Of a stretch of 12,289 nucleotides of DNA, positions 1-5,912 are shown piece by piece (the first letter of the stretch is position 1; each line of letters opens with the position of its first letter). A program made the position numbers and the translations under genes. The notes under the pieces were generated by a model that was not told the DNA's origin, made no database searches, and worked only from the letters and a program-made list of their open reading frames with translations. This stretch comes from CAUZRD01 sp963582255. Its GTDB lineage: Bacteria > Pseudomonadota > Alphaproteobacteria > Rhizobiales > TMED25. Where the stretch lies: the NCBI GenBank assembly GCA_963582255.1, contig CAUZRD010000055.1, positions 1 to 12,289 of the forward strand. Reading direction: 5' to 3'.

Positions 1-1
1 A

Positions 2-598
2 AACGAGTACTCAGCAGAGCACGCTGATATCAAGTTAACTGTAATGTATTCTGGATTAATTAAAATTAAAAATATAATAACCCAAAATATAATAACCCAA
101 AATAAATCTCCAAATTACAACGCAATACTTGGTGCTACGGTCAAAGAATTTGGAGAGTATTATTCTTCACAAAACAACTCCCTGACGAAGGCTGATGTTC
201 GGACTTTGCGTTTTTCCGAAGTAAGTGAAAACTATGTGTCTGCGATGCAGAAGATTTCGCAAAGGTGTAGTGGTAAATACTTCCAATGTCTATTTGTGAG
301 CCAGCCTTCTGCTTTTTCGACTGAAATCACTTATGAACTTCGTACTAGGCTATGGATGACTCCCCGAAATGAAGAATACACATTAGACTTAGAAAGCTTA
401 ATTCAAATTGCAGATTTATATAATTCTTGGTTACGTGATTTTACTCAGCGTAATGACTTTTCTTTTTGCGATTTGGCTGCTCAGATAGAACCTAGTACAA
501 AATATTTTTATGATGATGTTCATTTTAATGAACACGGATCATTGGAGGTTTCAGAATTGATCGCTAACTCCATTAACAAACAAATTGGTAAAATCTAA
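2..598 (+). CDS. SGNH/GDSL-type hydrolase, C-terminal part (runs off the left edge)
   Basis: The frame is open from base 2 with no stop before the first ATG at 44, so this is probably the 3' part of a longer gene and not a gene starting at 44. About 199 codons are visible. Near the end lies YDDVHFNEHGS, which matches block V of SGNH hydrolases, where the D-x-x-H Asp and His complete the catalytic triad. The middle segment (SENYVSAMQKISQRC then CLFVSQPSAF) fits the helix and strand pattern preceding that block. The GDS nucleophile block and the Gly and Asn blocks would lie upstream of the window. Family members are esterases, lipases or sugar O-acetyl hydrolases; the substrate cannot be told. 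The DNA is AT-rich compared with the 5-12 kb part. Family assignment rests on block V and is moderate. Confidence 0.6.
   Translation, partial: NEYSAEHADIKLTVMYSGLIKIKNIITQNIITQNKSPNYNAILGATVKEFGEYYSSQNNSLTKADVRTLRFSEVSENYVSAMQKISQRCSGKYFQCLFVSQPSAFSTEITYELRTRLWMTPRNEEYTLDLESLIQIADLYNSWLRDFTQRNDFSFCDLAAQIEPSTKYFYDDVHFNEHGSLEVSELIANSINKQIGKI
71..104 (+). repeat. 15-bp in-frame tandem duplication in the SGNH gene
   Basis: The unit AATATAATAACCCAA occurs twice head to tail (71-85 and 86-100), followed by the first bases of a third unit. It encodes IITQN twice. It keeps the reading frame and looks like a slippage duplication. Confidence 0.8.
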
Positions 599-605
599 AG
601 CGGTC

Positions 606-891
606 ATGACTCAGGAGAATGACATCCAAAAAAAACCAACCATTGACTTCTACAAACTGCAATAAGAACGCATTGAAAAAGCCAATCCAAGACGAATAAC
701 TTTAAACACTGAGTGCCAGTGAGTATGAACAATTCCAGCTGCATACACTGTATGTCAAAGAGAAAAAATCATTAGCCTACGTGAAACGCATACTTATTGC
801 CGGTATCACAAATCACCAGAACAGCGGGCACAATCGCAAAATTCGTTGGTCGGGATGCACCACTACTGTCGTGTTACACGACAGTGCATGA
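606..891 (+). pseudogene. Decayed small reading frame after the SGNH gene
   Basis: Seven bases after the upstream stop, an ATG at 606 opens MTQENDIQKKPTIDFYKLQ, which ends at TAA (663-665). The same frame continues open to 722 (ERIEKANPRRITLN and a few more codons). The neighbouring frame then reads LSASEYEQFQLHTLYVKEKK onward from about 706 to a stop at 889-891. Joining the pieces needs one stop-codon correction and one frameshift, and gives about 90 hydrophilic, Lys/Glu-rich residues. I do not recognise the protein. It could also be chance open frame in AT-rich DNA. No other gene is visible between 599 and 951. Confidence 0.25.
855..889 (+). other. Strong hairpin, 9-bp perfect stem with extension
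   Basis: ACTGTCGTG (865-873), spacer TTA, then CACGACAGT (877-885) is a perfect inverted repeat. ATGC (855-858) and GCAT (886-889) can extend it across a six-base bulge on the left. It has no T-run of its own but sits only a few bases before the terminator at 891-922. It may be a tandem terminator part, an RNA 3' end structure or a protein site. Confidence 0.55.
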
Positions 892-922
892 GAAGCCGCT
901 GATAAAACCTGGCGGCTTTTTT
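891..922 (+). terminator. Rho-independent terminator
   Basis: AAGCCGC (893-899) pairs with GCGGCTT (912-918) around a 12-base loop, and the 3' arm runs into six T residues (917-922). This is the classic intrinsic pattern for plus-strand transcripts from the SGNH side. Read on the minus strand it lacks a following T-run, so it serves the convergent exporter gene less well. Confidence 0.75.
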
Positions 923-951
923 ATGGATGGATTCTGATGTGATTTGTGAGT

Positions 952-2034
952 TTAGTGCAACACCGTAATCAAGGAAGCACTGACAACACCGACGAGTAGA
1001 GCTGAAAGCAAACCGACGCCCAGGGGCTTGAAGCCGATATGACTCAGCCTCTTGATGCTCGTACCCAAGCCGACCGCCGCCATGGCAATAGCGAGGCAGA
1101 TTTCGGCTGTTTCCTTGGTGTAGCTGACGATCGTCTGCCATTCCTCGGGTTCAAAGAAACCGAACGCGAGATCACCCATGTCGCCGACCGTGCGCAGCAG
1201 GCTCATCAGTCCAAAGCCCAAAATGAACAACGGAACCATGGTCCACCATTTGGGTGCGTCGGCGGCCTCGGCCGACTTGCGGTGATAGATGATGCTCATG
1301 AGAGGAATGATAATCAGCATGCCAAGATTACGTACGAGTTTGGAAACCGTTGCGACATCGAGCGCCTGCGGATCGTTGTAGTGCTGCTGATAAACAAGGC
1401 CCGCACCGGCTACCTGTGCCGTCTCATGCACGGAGGTGCCAAGGAACAGTCCAGCGCTGAACGGATCGGCATCGAACATCCAATGCGCCGCAAATGGGTA
1501 GGTCAACATCGCGATGATGCCGAACAGAGTGACGCATGCAACCGAGTAAGCAACCTCGTCGTCCTTCGCTCCAATAGCGGGCGCCGTTGCAACGATGGCT
1601 GTGGCGCCACAAATGCTGGTGCCGACCGCGATCAGTGTTCCGAGCCTGGCAGTCAAGCCGAACTTGCGGCTCAGAAACGTAACGATCAGTAAAGCGGCCG
1701 TTACGGTTCCTACGATGATCGGTAAGCTCTGCAAACCGATGGCGCCGACTTCGCCAAGACTCAGTCGTATCCCAAGAAGAACGATGCCGAGTCTGAGGAC
1801 GCGCACCAGTCCAAAGCGAATGCCGGGATTAAACGATTCGGGCAATGCAACGGTATTGCGGACCAGAATGCCGAGCAGAATCGCCATCATTATCGGGCTG
1901 ATCGGGCTTTTCGGTAGCCCCATCCACCATACGCCAATGAATTCTGAGAGGAACTGGCCGCCAATAGCCAGCACGAACGCCAAGATCAGACCGGGAAAAA
2001 TAGCTATAGGAACCTGCGTAAACTTTACTTGCAT
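952..2034 (-). CDS. YeiH-family (UPF0324) putative sulfate exporter
   Basis: The 360-residue integral membrane protein is hydrophobic throughout, with about ten membrane segments, and is near the usual ~350 residues for the family. Family landmarks are the early ILLGILVRN segment, GTSICGATAIVATAPAIGAK around residues 138-157, and GTSVHETAQVAGAG around 199-212. Members are annotated as putative sulfate/sulfonate exporters in the inner membrane; transport substrates are poorly established. The ATG at 2034 follows an in-frame TAG five codons upstream, so it is the earliest ATG, but no clear Shine-Dalgarno sequence precedes it. It lies 12 bp downstream of the SH3/VHL gene on the same strand, yet its GC content is visibly higher. 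The two probably have different origins even if they are now co-transcribed. Confidence 0.88.
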   Translation of the reverse strand: MQVKFTQVPIAIFPGLILAFVLAIGGQFLSEFIGVWWMGLPKSPISPIMMAILLGILVRNTVALPESFNPGIRFGLVRVLRLGIVLLGIRLSLGEVGAIGLQSLPIIVGTVTAALLIVTFLSRKFGLTARLGTLIAVGTSICGATAIVATAPAIGAKDDEVAYSVACVTLFGIIAMLTYPFAAHWMFDADPFSAGLFLGTSVHETAQVAGAGLVYQQHYNDPQALDVATVSKLVRNLGMLIIIPLMSIIYHRKSAEAADAPKWWTMVPLFILGFGLMSLLRTVGDMGDLAFGFFEPEEWQTIVSYTKETAEICLAIAMAAVGLGTSIKRLSHIGFKPLGVGLLSALLVGVVSASLITVLH

Positions 2035-2046
2035 AAATGCCGGCTT

Positions 2047-2682
2047 CTATCGAAGGAGCCACTGAGATGGCATTTTTTCACTTCTTAATAAGCTATGACA
2101 TTTTTCATTTCCATTTGGTGATACTTGAATGACAAGCCAAGGATGTGAAGGAAATGTATTCACAGTCCAGCTAGTCTCTGGATTAATTGTTCTATAAAAT
2201 TTTTTATTTCCTTCGTAATCGAGCCAGTAAATCTTGAAGTGATTTTTTGTTTGTCCGGCAATAAACGTGATCTTGGTCTCTATCTTACTACCTAAAGACC
2301 GCATCGAATGTTGTTGGCCGCAGTCAAAAGTTCTTGGAGTCGAACGATTATCTCGTTCGCATAGTCCAAAGGTGCCCTTGATTCTGCGGTTATAGCCACA
2401 AATTATTCCTCCCCAATGGTAGCCTGTTTTGCCCGCACCGTATGAAATTTTAAACCAAGGAAAGTCAGCGCCTGCTGATTTTATTTTATCTAGTAAAACT
2501 ATTGGGTCACCATTTTGCAGGCCTCCAACGCTAATATAGTTGGTGCTTGGTCCGGATCTCACGTTACCTCCCCAAGAGCCTACTTGGAGTTCCTCCGCCT
2601 GAGCAAAACTTGCCACAAACAGTAAGCAAAGAAATGATGTTATCCCGATATTTATCGAACACTTTAATGTTTTTATAACCAT
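2047..2682 (-). CDS. Secreted protein with SH3-like domain and VHL beta-like domain
   Basis: This 211-residue protein begins with an export signal: a basic start, a hydrophobic core at about residues 13-27, and an AQA-like cleavage site near residue 29. Residues ~33-96 resemble a bacterial SH3 (SH3b) domain, with the hallmark NVRSGPSTNY followed by strands ending in GYHWGGIICG. Residues ~133-187 match the pVHL beta domain: YWLDYEGNKKFYRTINPET and then NTFPSHPWLV. Against human pVHL, W88, Y98, H115 and W117 align with W153, Y163, H180 and W182, and S111 with T176; these form the hydroxyproline pocket. Several cysteines suggest disulphides in an exported protein. The ATG has an in-frame stop two codons upstream and lies inside the left arm of a 55-bp inverted repeat, with only a weak GAG as ribosome-binding site. 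The ligand is unknown. Domain calls are by motif, without a search. Confidence 0.72.
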   Translation of the reverse strand: MVIKTLKCSINIGITSFLCLLFVASFAQAEELQVGSWGGNVRSGPSTNYISVGGLQNGDPIVLLDKIKSAGADFPWFKISYGAGKTGYHWGGIICGYNRRIKGTFGLCERDNRSTPRTFDCGQQHSMRSLGSKIETKITFIAGQTKNHFKIYWLDYEGNKKFYRTINPETSWTVNTFPSHPWLVIQVSPNGNEKCHSLLRSEKMPSQWLLR

Positions 2683-2731
2683 AAATTACTCAATTACTTT
2701 CAGGGGAATTGCCATTCATAATCTGAACAAT
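2677..2731. repeat. Left arm of 55-bp perfect inverted repeat
   Basis: All 55 bases are the exact reverse complement of 3228-3282. Homology continues inward for eight more bases with two mismatches (2732-2739 against 3220-3227). On the minus strand this arm holds the ATG and second codon of the SH3/VHL gene and the ~49 bases before it, so the repeat's outer edge falls right at the start of coding. It also contains a nine-codon frame, MNGNSPESN, whose stop lies nine bases before that ATG. Confidence 0.95.
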
Positions 2732-2789
2732 TCATACATATAACCATCCTTGCAAATAGTATGAAAATATCCAACAAGTCCACAGAAAT

Positions 2790-3020
2790 TTAATTCGGAA
2801 AATACAAACCCACTAGAATCATATTTTCTGACGAAAGTCGTTTCAAAAGGGTTTTTCTAATTACCGCAGCTTGTGGGGAATTTTGATCTAATCCACCGAG
2901 CAAGTTAGGATGTCTGAATGCAACGTGATGGTTGTCTGTTGCATCGCCTACAATTAAAGCAGATTCAGAATTTCCTTTAATTTCAAAGCTCATATATCCA
3001 GGGGTGTGACCTGGGGTCAG
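2790..3020 (-). pseudogene. Fragment of a metallo-beta-lactamase-fold hydrolase, C-terminal half
   Basis: The minus-strand frame reads LTPGHTPGYMSFEIKG, then SALIVGDAT, and later RHPNLLGGLDQNSPQAA and LVGLYFPN before TAA. The HTPGH-type motif and the downstream G-D are metal-ligand motifs of the MBL-fold hydrolase superfamily. The N-terminal HxHxDH site is absent, and the protein stops at FPN, before the last conserved histidine region. So both ends are missing and it cannot be an active enzyme. Upstream of LTPGH the same frame reads through DNA that belongs to a TPR gene in another frame, giving a nonsense leader. A call of a 110-residue intact protein here would be wrong. Confidence 0.72.
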
Positions 3021-3135
3021 GATGCAAATGCTGAGACTGAAAGATAGCCAGATATAGACGCTCAGATTCTTGAAGCTTTCCTTCTTTATGTGCCGCAATA
3101 CCCTGCTGCAGTGCTTGCTCAATAGTCAGTTCCAT
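2983..3135 (-). pseudogene. Start of a TPR-repeat protein gene, truncated by fusion
   Basis: From an ATG at 3135 the minus strand encodes MELTIEQALQQGIAAHKEGK, then LQESERLYLAIFQSQHLHPD, and stops at 2983 after 50 codons. An AGGAG six bases upstream (3142-3146) is a good ribosome-binding site. The sequence is a typical first tetratricopeptide helix pair (A-x-x-x-H-K-x-G-x-L-x-E-A/S-E-R-L-Y), as found at the head of long TPR/glycosyltransferase-type proteins. Homology ends at HPD, exactly where the MBL-fold frame begins in another phase. The segment is therefore a 5' gene stub with its translation signals intact. It could still make a 50-residue peptide. Confidence 0.65.
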
Positions 3136-3227
3136 TGCAGGCTCCTAAACGCTGCTTCGTATATGTGGTAAGCGCTTGTTTTAATACGTTATTGCATGCT
3201 TATCGTATCTTATTTATCCATGTAAGC

Positions 3228-3282
3228 ATTGTTCAGATTATGAATGGCAATTCCCCTGAAAGTAATTGAGTAATTTATGGTT
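3228..3282. repeat. Right arm of 55-bp perfect inverted repeat
   Basis: Exact reverse complement of 2677-2731. In this copy the ATG equivalent to the SH3/VHL start (3277-3279) opens a different frame, which I do not believe is coding. The membrane protein's likely ATG (3284) lies two bases beyond the arm. The arm would supply that gene's 5' untranslated region. Confidence 0.95.
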
Positions 3283-3283
3283 G

Positions 3284-3772
3284 ATGAAAGTAATGAAGAC
3301 TCATTTTGGCAGTACCAATCGCTTGGTTTTTATAATAAATGTAGGCGCATTCGTATACTTATTGGAATTTTGGGTGGTGAGTTTACCACACTTTTCAAGC
3401 CTTTATCACGTACCTTATTGGTTTTTCGACTTCCTGTGGGTGGAGTTGTGGCCCGATCAATTGTTCGATCTATTCGATCAATTGCTGTTATCCCTAATGG
3501 GTGCGTTGCTATGGATACTGCCTTATCGTTTGCTATCTTTTTTGCGCCCACTGAAAGTGATTCCCTATTTATGGGTTGCAAGTGTGGCGATCACTGCTTT
3601 TCTTTTATTGGAGTTGGTGCTGCCGGTCGAAGCGGTCGATATGAGCGCCTTAGACCGAGCGCTAGGCCAATACGCAATGATTTATCTGCTTCCAACCGGG
3701 CTTTTTCACTATTACTTTAGGCGCCGGGCATCTAAGTTTTCGCGCTTAGACAAAGATCAGGTAAAAGCATAA
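3284..3772 (+). CDS. Small membrane protein with four predicted helices, unknown function
   Basis: The 162-residue product has hydrophobic segments at about 14-34, 66-87, 92-113 and 129-147, and a basic tail (RRRASKFSRLDKDQVKA). I do not recognise the family. The ATG at 3284 was chosen; a TTG at 3266 inside the inverted-repeat arm would add six residues, and ATG 3293 would remove three. None has a clear Shine-Dalgarno sequence. An overlapping frame from ATG 3277 gives 147 residues of irregular, cysteine/arginine-scattered sequence. I treat it as a shadow because the membrane frame has the regular hydrophobic pattern of a real protein. The DNA is AT-rich, and the gene sits with the accessory block. 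A short direct repeat (GATCAATTG twice, 3450s-3480s) encodes DQLFDLFDQL. Confidence 0.6.
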   Translation: MKVMKTHFGSTNRLVFIINVGAFVYLLEFWVVSLPHFSSLYHVPYWFFDFLWVELWPDQLFDLFDQLLLSLMGALLWILPYRLLSFLRPLKVIPYLWVASVAITAFLLLELVLPVEAVDMSALDRALGQYAMIYLLPTGLFHYYFRRRASKFSRLDKDQVKA

Positions 3773-3873
3773 GTGGTGGATCCTAGTTTAGTCGGTGGTA
3801 CTGGATTAAGAGAGCCCGTATTGGATTTTTCTCTCTTTTCAGGTTTACTGAAGGCGAAATAGCCATAACTATT

Positions 3874-4779
3874 GTGCCCCCGATAAAATCTCAAGGCATC
3901 AAGACAAAGCTGACGGGATGGATAAAAGAAACGAGTGTCCCGCAAGACTATGACAGATGGGTTGAGCCGTTTATGGGCACTGGTGTAGTTGCCTTCAACG
4001 TCCAGCCATCACGAGCGTTATTGTGTGATAGTAACCCACACCTCATAAATTTCTACAAAGCACTTCAAACAGGCAACATCACTGCTGAAAATACACGCCG
4101 CTTCTTGAATGAAGAAGGTGCAAAACTGCTCGATACGGATGGAGCTCACTATTACACCATCAGAGAGCGATTTAACGCAAATGGAAACCCCCTAGATTTC
4201 CTTTTTTTAAGCCGTTCTTGCTTCAACGGGATGATGAGATTTAATAAGAAAGGTGGCTATAATGTCCCTTTTTGCCGTAACTCAAACCGTTTTGCCCAAG
4301 CACTTGTGACAAAAATATGCAACCAAATTGCGGCTGTCTCACATGTCATTATCAAGAGTGATTTTGAGTTCAAACATCAAGAATTTAGAGAGACCTTATC
4401 CGAAGTAGAATCTAGTGACTTGGTATACTGTGACCCGCCTTATCTAGGCCGTCATGTTGATTACTTCGACACTTGGTCTGAAGACGAAGAACGCGACCTA
4501 CGCGCGCTAGTCACGGCAAGTGGAGCACCGTTCATCATCTCAACCTGGCTAAAGAACAAGTACCGTGTAAATGGTCACGTTTTTTCCCTATGGGAAGAGT
4601 GCTCAATTTTAATGAAAGAGCATTTCTACCATGTTGGCGCAAAGGAGAGTAATCGAAATTCTGTTTGCGAAGCTCTAATAATCAACTTTAAGAGCGGTGC
4701 GTCAAAACCCATTACAAGTTTGGACATTGGCTCTCTGGAGAAGCCTGTTTGGGATTCTGTTGTAAGCTCAGGCAGATAA
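3874..4779 (+). CDS. EcoRV-type (D12 class) adenine-specific DNA methyltransferase
   Basis: This 301-residue enzyme should transfer a methyl group from S-adenosylmethionine to N6 of adenine in DNA. Visible motifs in order are PPIKSQGIKTKL at the N-terminus, motif I EPFMGTGVVAFNV (residues 31-43), D52 in LLCDSNPHL, RSCFNGMMRFNKKGG (114-128), and catalytic DPPY (187-190) in LVYCDPPYLGRHVDYF. The order and several blocks closely match M.EcoRV as I remember it (GATATC modification), but specificity here is inference. GTG at 3874 is the first usable start. The upstream frame is open to 3787 with no ATG, and M.EcoRV has several residues before VPPIKSQG, so the native 5' end may be lost. No endonuclease gene is adjacent, so it looks solitary, probably for defence-plasmid-like protection or as a relic of a restriction system. 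Confidence 0.88.
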   Translation: MPPIKSQGIKTKLTGWIKETSVPQDYDRWVEPFMGTGVVAFNVQPSRALLCDSNPHLINFYKALQTGNITAENTRRFLNEEGAKLLDTDGAHYYTIRERFNANGNPLDFLFLSRSCFNGMMRFNKKGGYNVPFCRNSNRFAQALVTKICNQIAAVSHVIIKSDFEFKHQEFRETLSEVESSDLVYCDPPYLGRHVDYFDTWSEDEERDLRALVTASGAPFIISTWLKNKYRVNGHVFSLWEECSILMKEHFYHVGAKESNRNSVCEALIINFKSGASKPITSLDIGSLEKPVWDSVVSSGR

Positions 4780-4799
4780 CTGCCTCTCGCCGTATAAAT

Positions 4800-4852
4800 A
4801 GCTTTCGCTCACTAAAAAAACGGTTAAGAAGTTTTACAAAACAGCGAGAGCT
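4800..4852. repeat. Imperfect 10-bp inverted repeat between convergent genes
   Basis: AGCTTTCGCT (4800-4809) and AGCGAGAGCT (4843-4852) are reverse complements with one mismatch, separated by 33 AT-rich bases. It lies between the methyltransferase stop and the convergent thiamine diphosphokinase stop, so it may be a loose bidirectional terminator or the scar of the accessory block's edge. The integron attC core (GTTRRRY) was looked for and not found. Confidence 0.4.
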
Positions 4853-4925
4853 TGTGTGCACCTATGCCAGCATACAGCAGTGATTTGATGGAGAGCTAGA
4901 CTTTGATGTTGATAGTGCTTTGAGG

Positions 4926-5630
4926 CTATTGCCAGCTGGTATGCCACGCGCCAGCCTGTTGCAACGCCGCAACCGCAACCACAAGGGTTGATCTCGGCAG
5001 AATTAGCAACATCGTTGGCGTCTGGGCAAGCAAGCGCACAGGGCCTGTCACTCGATTTGAAGTTCCAATTTGACCGTTTGGTGTAAATGCCAGCCCTTCG
5101 GTTGCCCAAAAAAGCCCCTTTGATTTGACACGTGCCTCTGCCATGGGGAACAGTGAAATCCGCATACCCACCTCTAAATTCAAAGCTAAATCAGGCGGCA
5201 GTACAAACATGATGTCCTCATCACCAATCAAAATACATTTGTGATGCGGATACCGTACTAAAACGTTTTGAGCGGCCAATTGGTGGTCCACCCGCCCCCC
5301 CAGAAAACCAGCCCCAAGGATTAAAGGCGTTCGGATGCTCGTTACACATTTTTCAAAGTCAGTTGTTTCCTGTTCGGCAATGGGGTGCAATATATCATCA
5401 GAGCTCAGCTGCGCTTGATGCTCTGGACTCAACACCTCATCCCTCAGAGAATCCATGTCTCCAATAACGGCTAATGGACGATGTCCATTCCGCAGAAGGG
5501 TTGCAGCGCCACCATCTGCTGCGAGCGACAAGGGAGCGATCGAAAGACAGGCTTGCAACAAATCTGCGCCACAGGGCCCTGCACCAACAAGGGTAATTGG
5601 CTGTTCAAAAGACAGATCATCCATTTTCAT
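4926..5630 (-). CDS. Thiamine diphosphokinase
   Basis: The 234-residue cytoplasmic enzyme transfers pyrophosphate from ATP to thiamine, giving thiamine diphosphate, the cofactor of transketolase and pyruvate dehydrogenase. Family signatures are AADGGAATLL (37-46), VIGDMDS (55-61), QETTDFEKC (87-95) and LGGRVDHQLA (110-119). These are the ATP/metal aspartates and the GGRxDH motif of the thiamine pyrophosphokinase family. Length is normal for the alphaproteobacterial form. The first ATG (5630) was taken; an ATG two codons later is equally possible, and only a weak GGA precedes either. No thiamine genes or THI-box-like element were found next to it, so it appears to be a stand-alone salvage gene. 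It is convergent with the methyltransferase. Confidence 0.9.
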   Translation of the reverse strand: MKMDDLSFEQPITLVGAGPCGADLLQACLSIAPLSLAADGGAATLLRNGHRPLAVIGDMDSLRDEVLSPEHQAQLSSDDILHPIAEQETTDFEKCVTSIRTPLILGAGFLGGRVDHQLAAQNVLVRYPHHKCILIGDEDIMFVLPPDLALNLEVGMRISLFPMAEARVKSKGLFWATEGLAFTPNGQIGTSNRVTGPVRLLAQTPTMLLILPRSTLVVAVAALQQAGAWHTSWQ

Positions 5631-5686
5631 ATACGATCCAGAGTGTTGAGTAGACCAGAAAAAGCCCTAGTCTGATTAGCAAAATA

Positions 5687-5793
5687 AGATATCTGAGCTA
5701 ATTGAAAGCAAGCGGAAGAAGCGTGCTGACTTAAGCACAGACGAGAAGCAGAGGCTTGCTAAGTTAGAATACATCGTTGTAAGAGCTGCTTGA
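5687..5793 (+). pseudogene. Possible C-terminal remnant of a charged protein
   Basis: A plus-strand frame follows a TAG and reads ISELIESKRKKRADLS, then TDEKQRLAKLEYIVVRAA and TGA. It has no start codon. Its Lys/Glu/Leu-rich helical make-up and clean end look like the tail of a real protein whose 5' part is gone. I cannot name it. The rest of 5631-5912 shows nothing convincing; a TTG-initiated 5' extension of the ABC-F gene runs through it but is unlikely to be translated. Confidence 0.25.
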
Positions 5794-5912
5794 AGAATTT
5801 AATTTATTTGCTGTGCTTGATTTTCAGGTCAGCGCCGAACAAGCGACGGGCTGTTGCATACCGGGACAGCTTGGCAATTGACGACACACGCGGTATGGGC
5901 CAAACCCCGATC

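Noticed and set aside
301..301. CRISPR array anywhere in the window
   Set aside because: No regularly spaced direct repeats were seen; the only tandem repeat is the 15-bp pair at 71-100.
1039..1692. Plus-strand open frame of 217 codons
   Set aside because: It lies opposite the exporter gene, has shadow composition (Arg/Gln/His/Cys scattered), and matches nothing; the minus-strand membrane protein is clearly real.
2790..3122. Intact 110-residue protein on the minus strand
   Set aside because: Its N-terminal third is TPR-gene DNA read in the wrong frame, and only the MBL-fold tail is meaningful; it is annotated as two pseudogene fragments.
3277..3720. 147-codon plus-strand frame starting at the repeat-borne ATG
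   Set aside because: It overlaps the membrane protein out of phase and lacks regular structure; the hydrophobic periodicity of the other frame is convincing.
3757..3945. 62-codon minus-strand frame over the methyltransferase start
   Set aside because: It overlaps real coding DNA on the other strand and shows no domain or ribosome-binding site.
2677..4852. Integron cassette array
   Set aside because: Small accessory genes and repeats invite this, but no GTTRRRY/RYYYAAC attC pair or integrase was found, and the genes are in mixed orientation.
5631..5912. TPP riboswitch near the thiamine diphosphokinase
   Set aside because: No recognisable THI-box pattern was found on the minus strand upstream of the gene.
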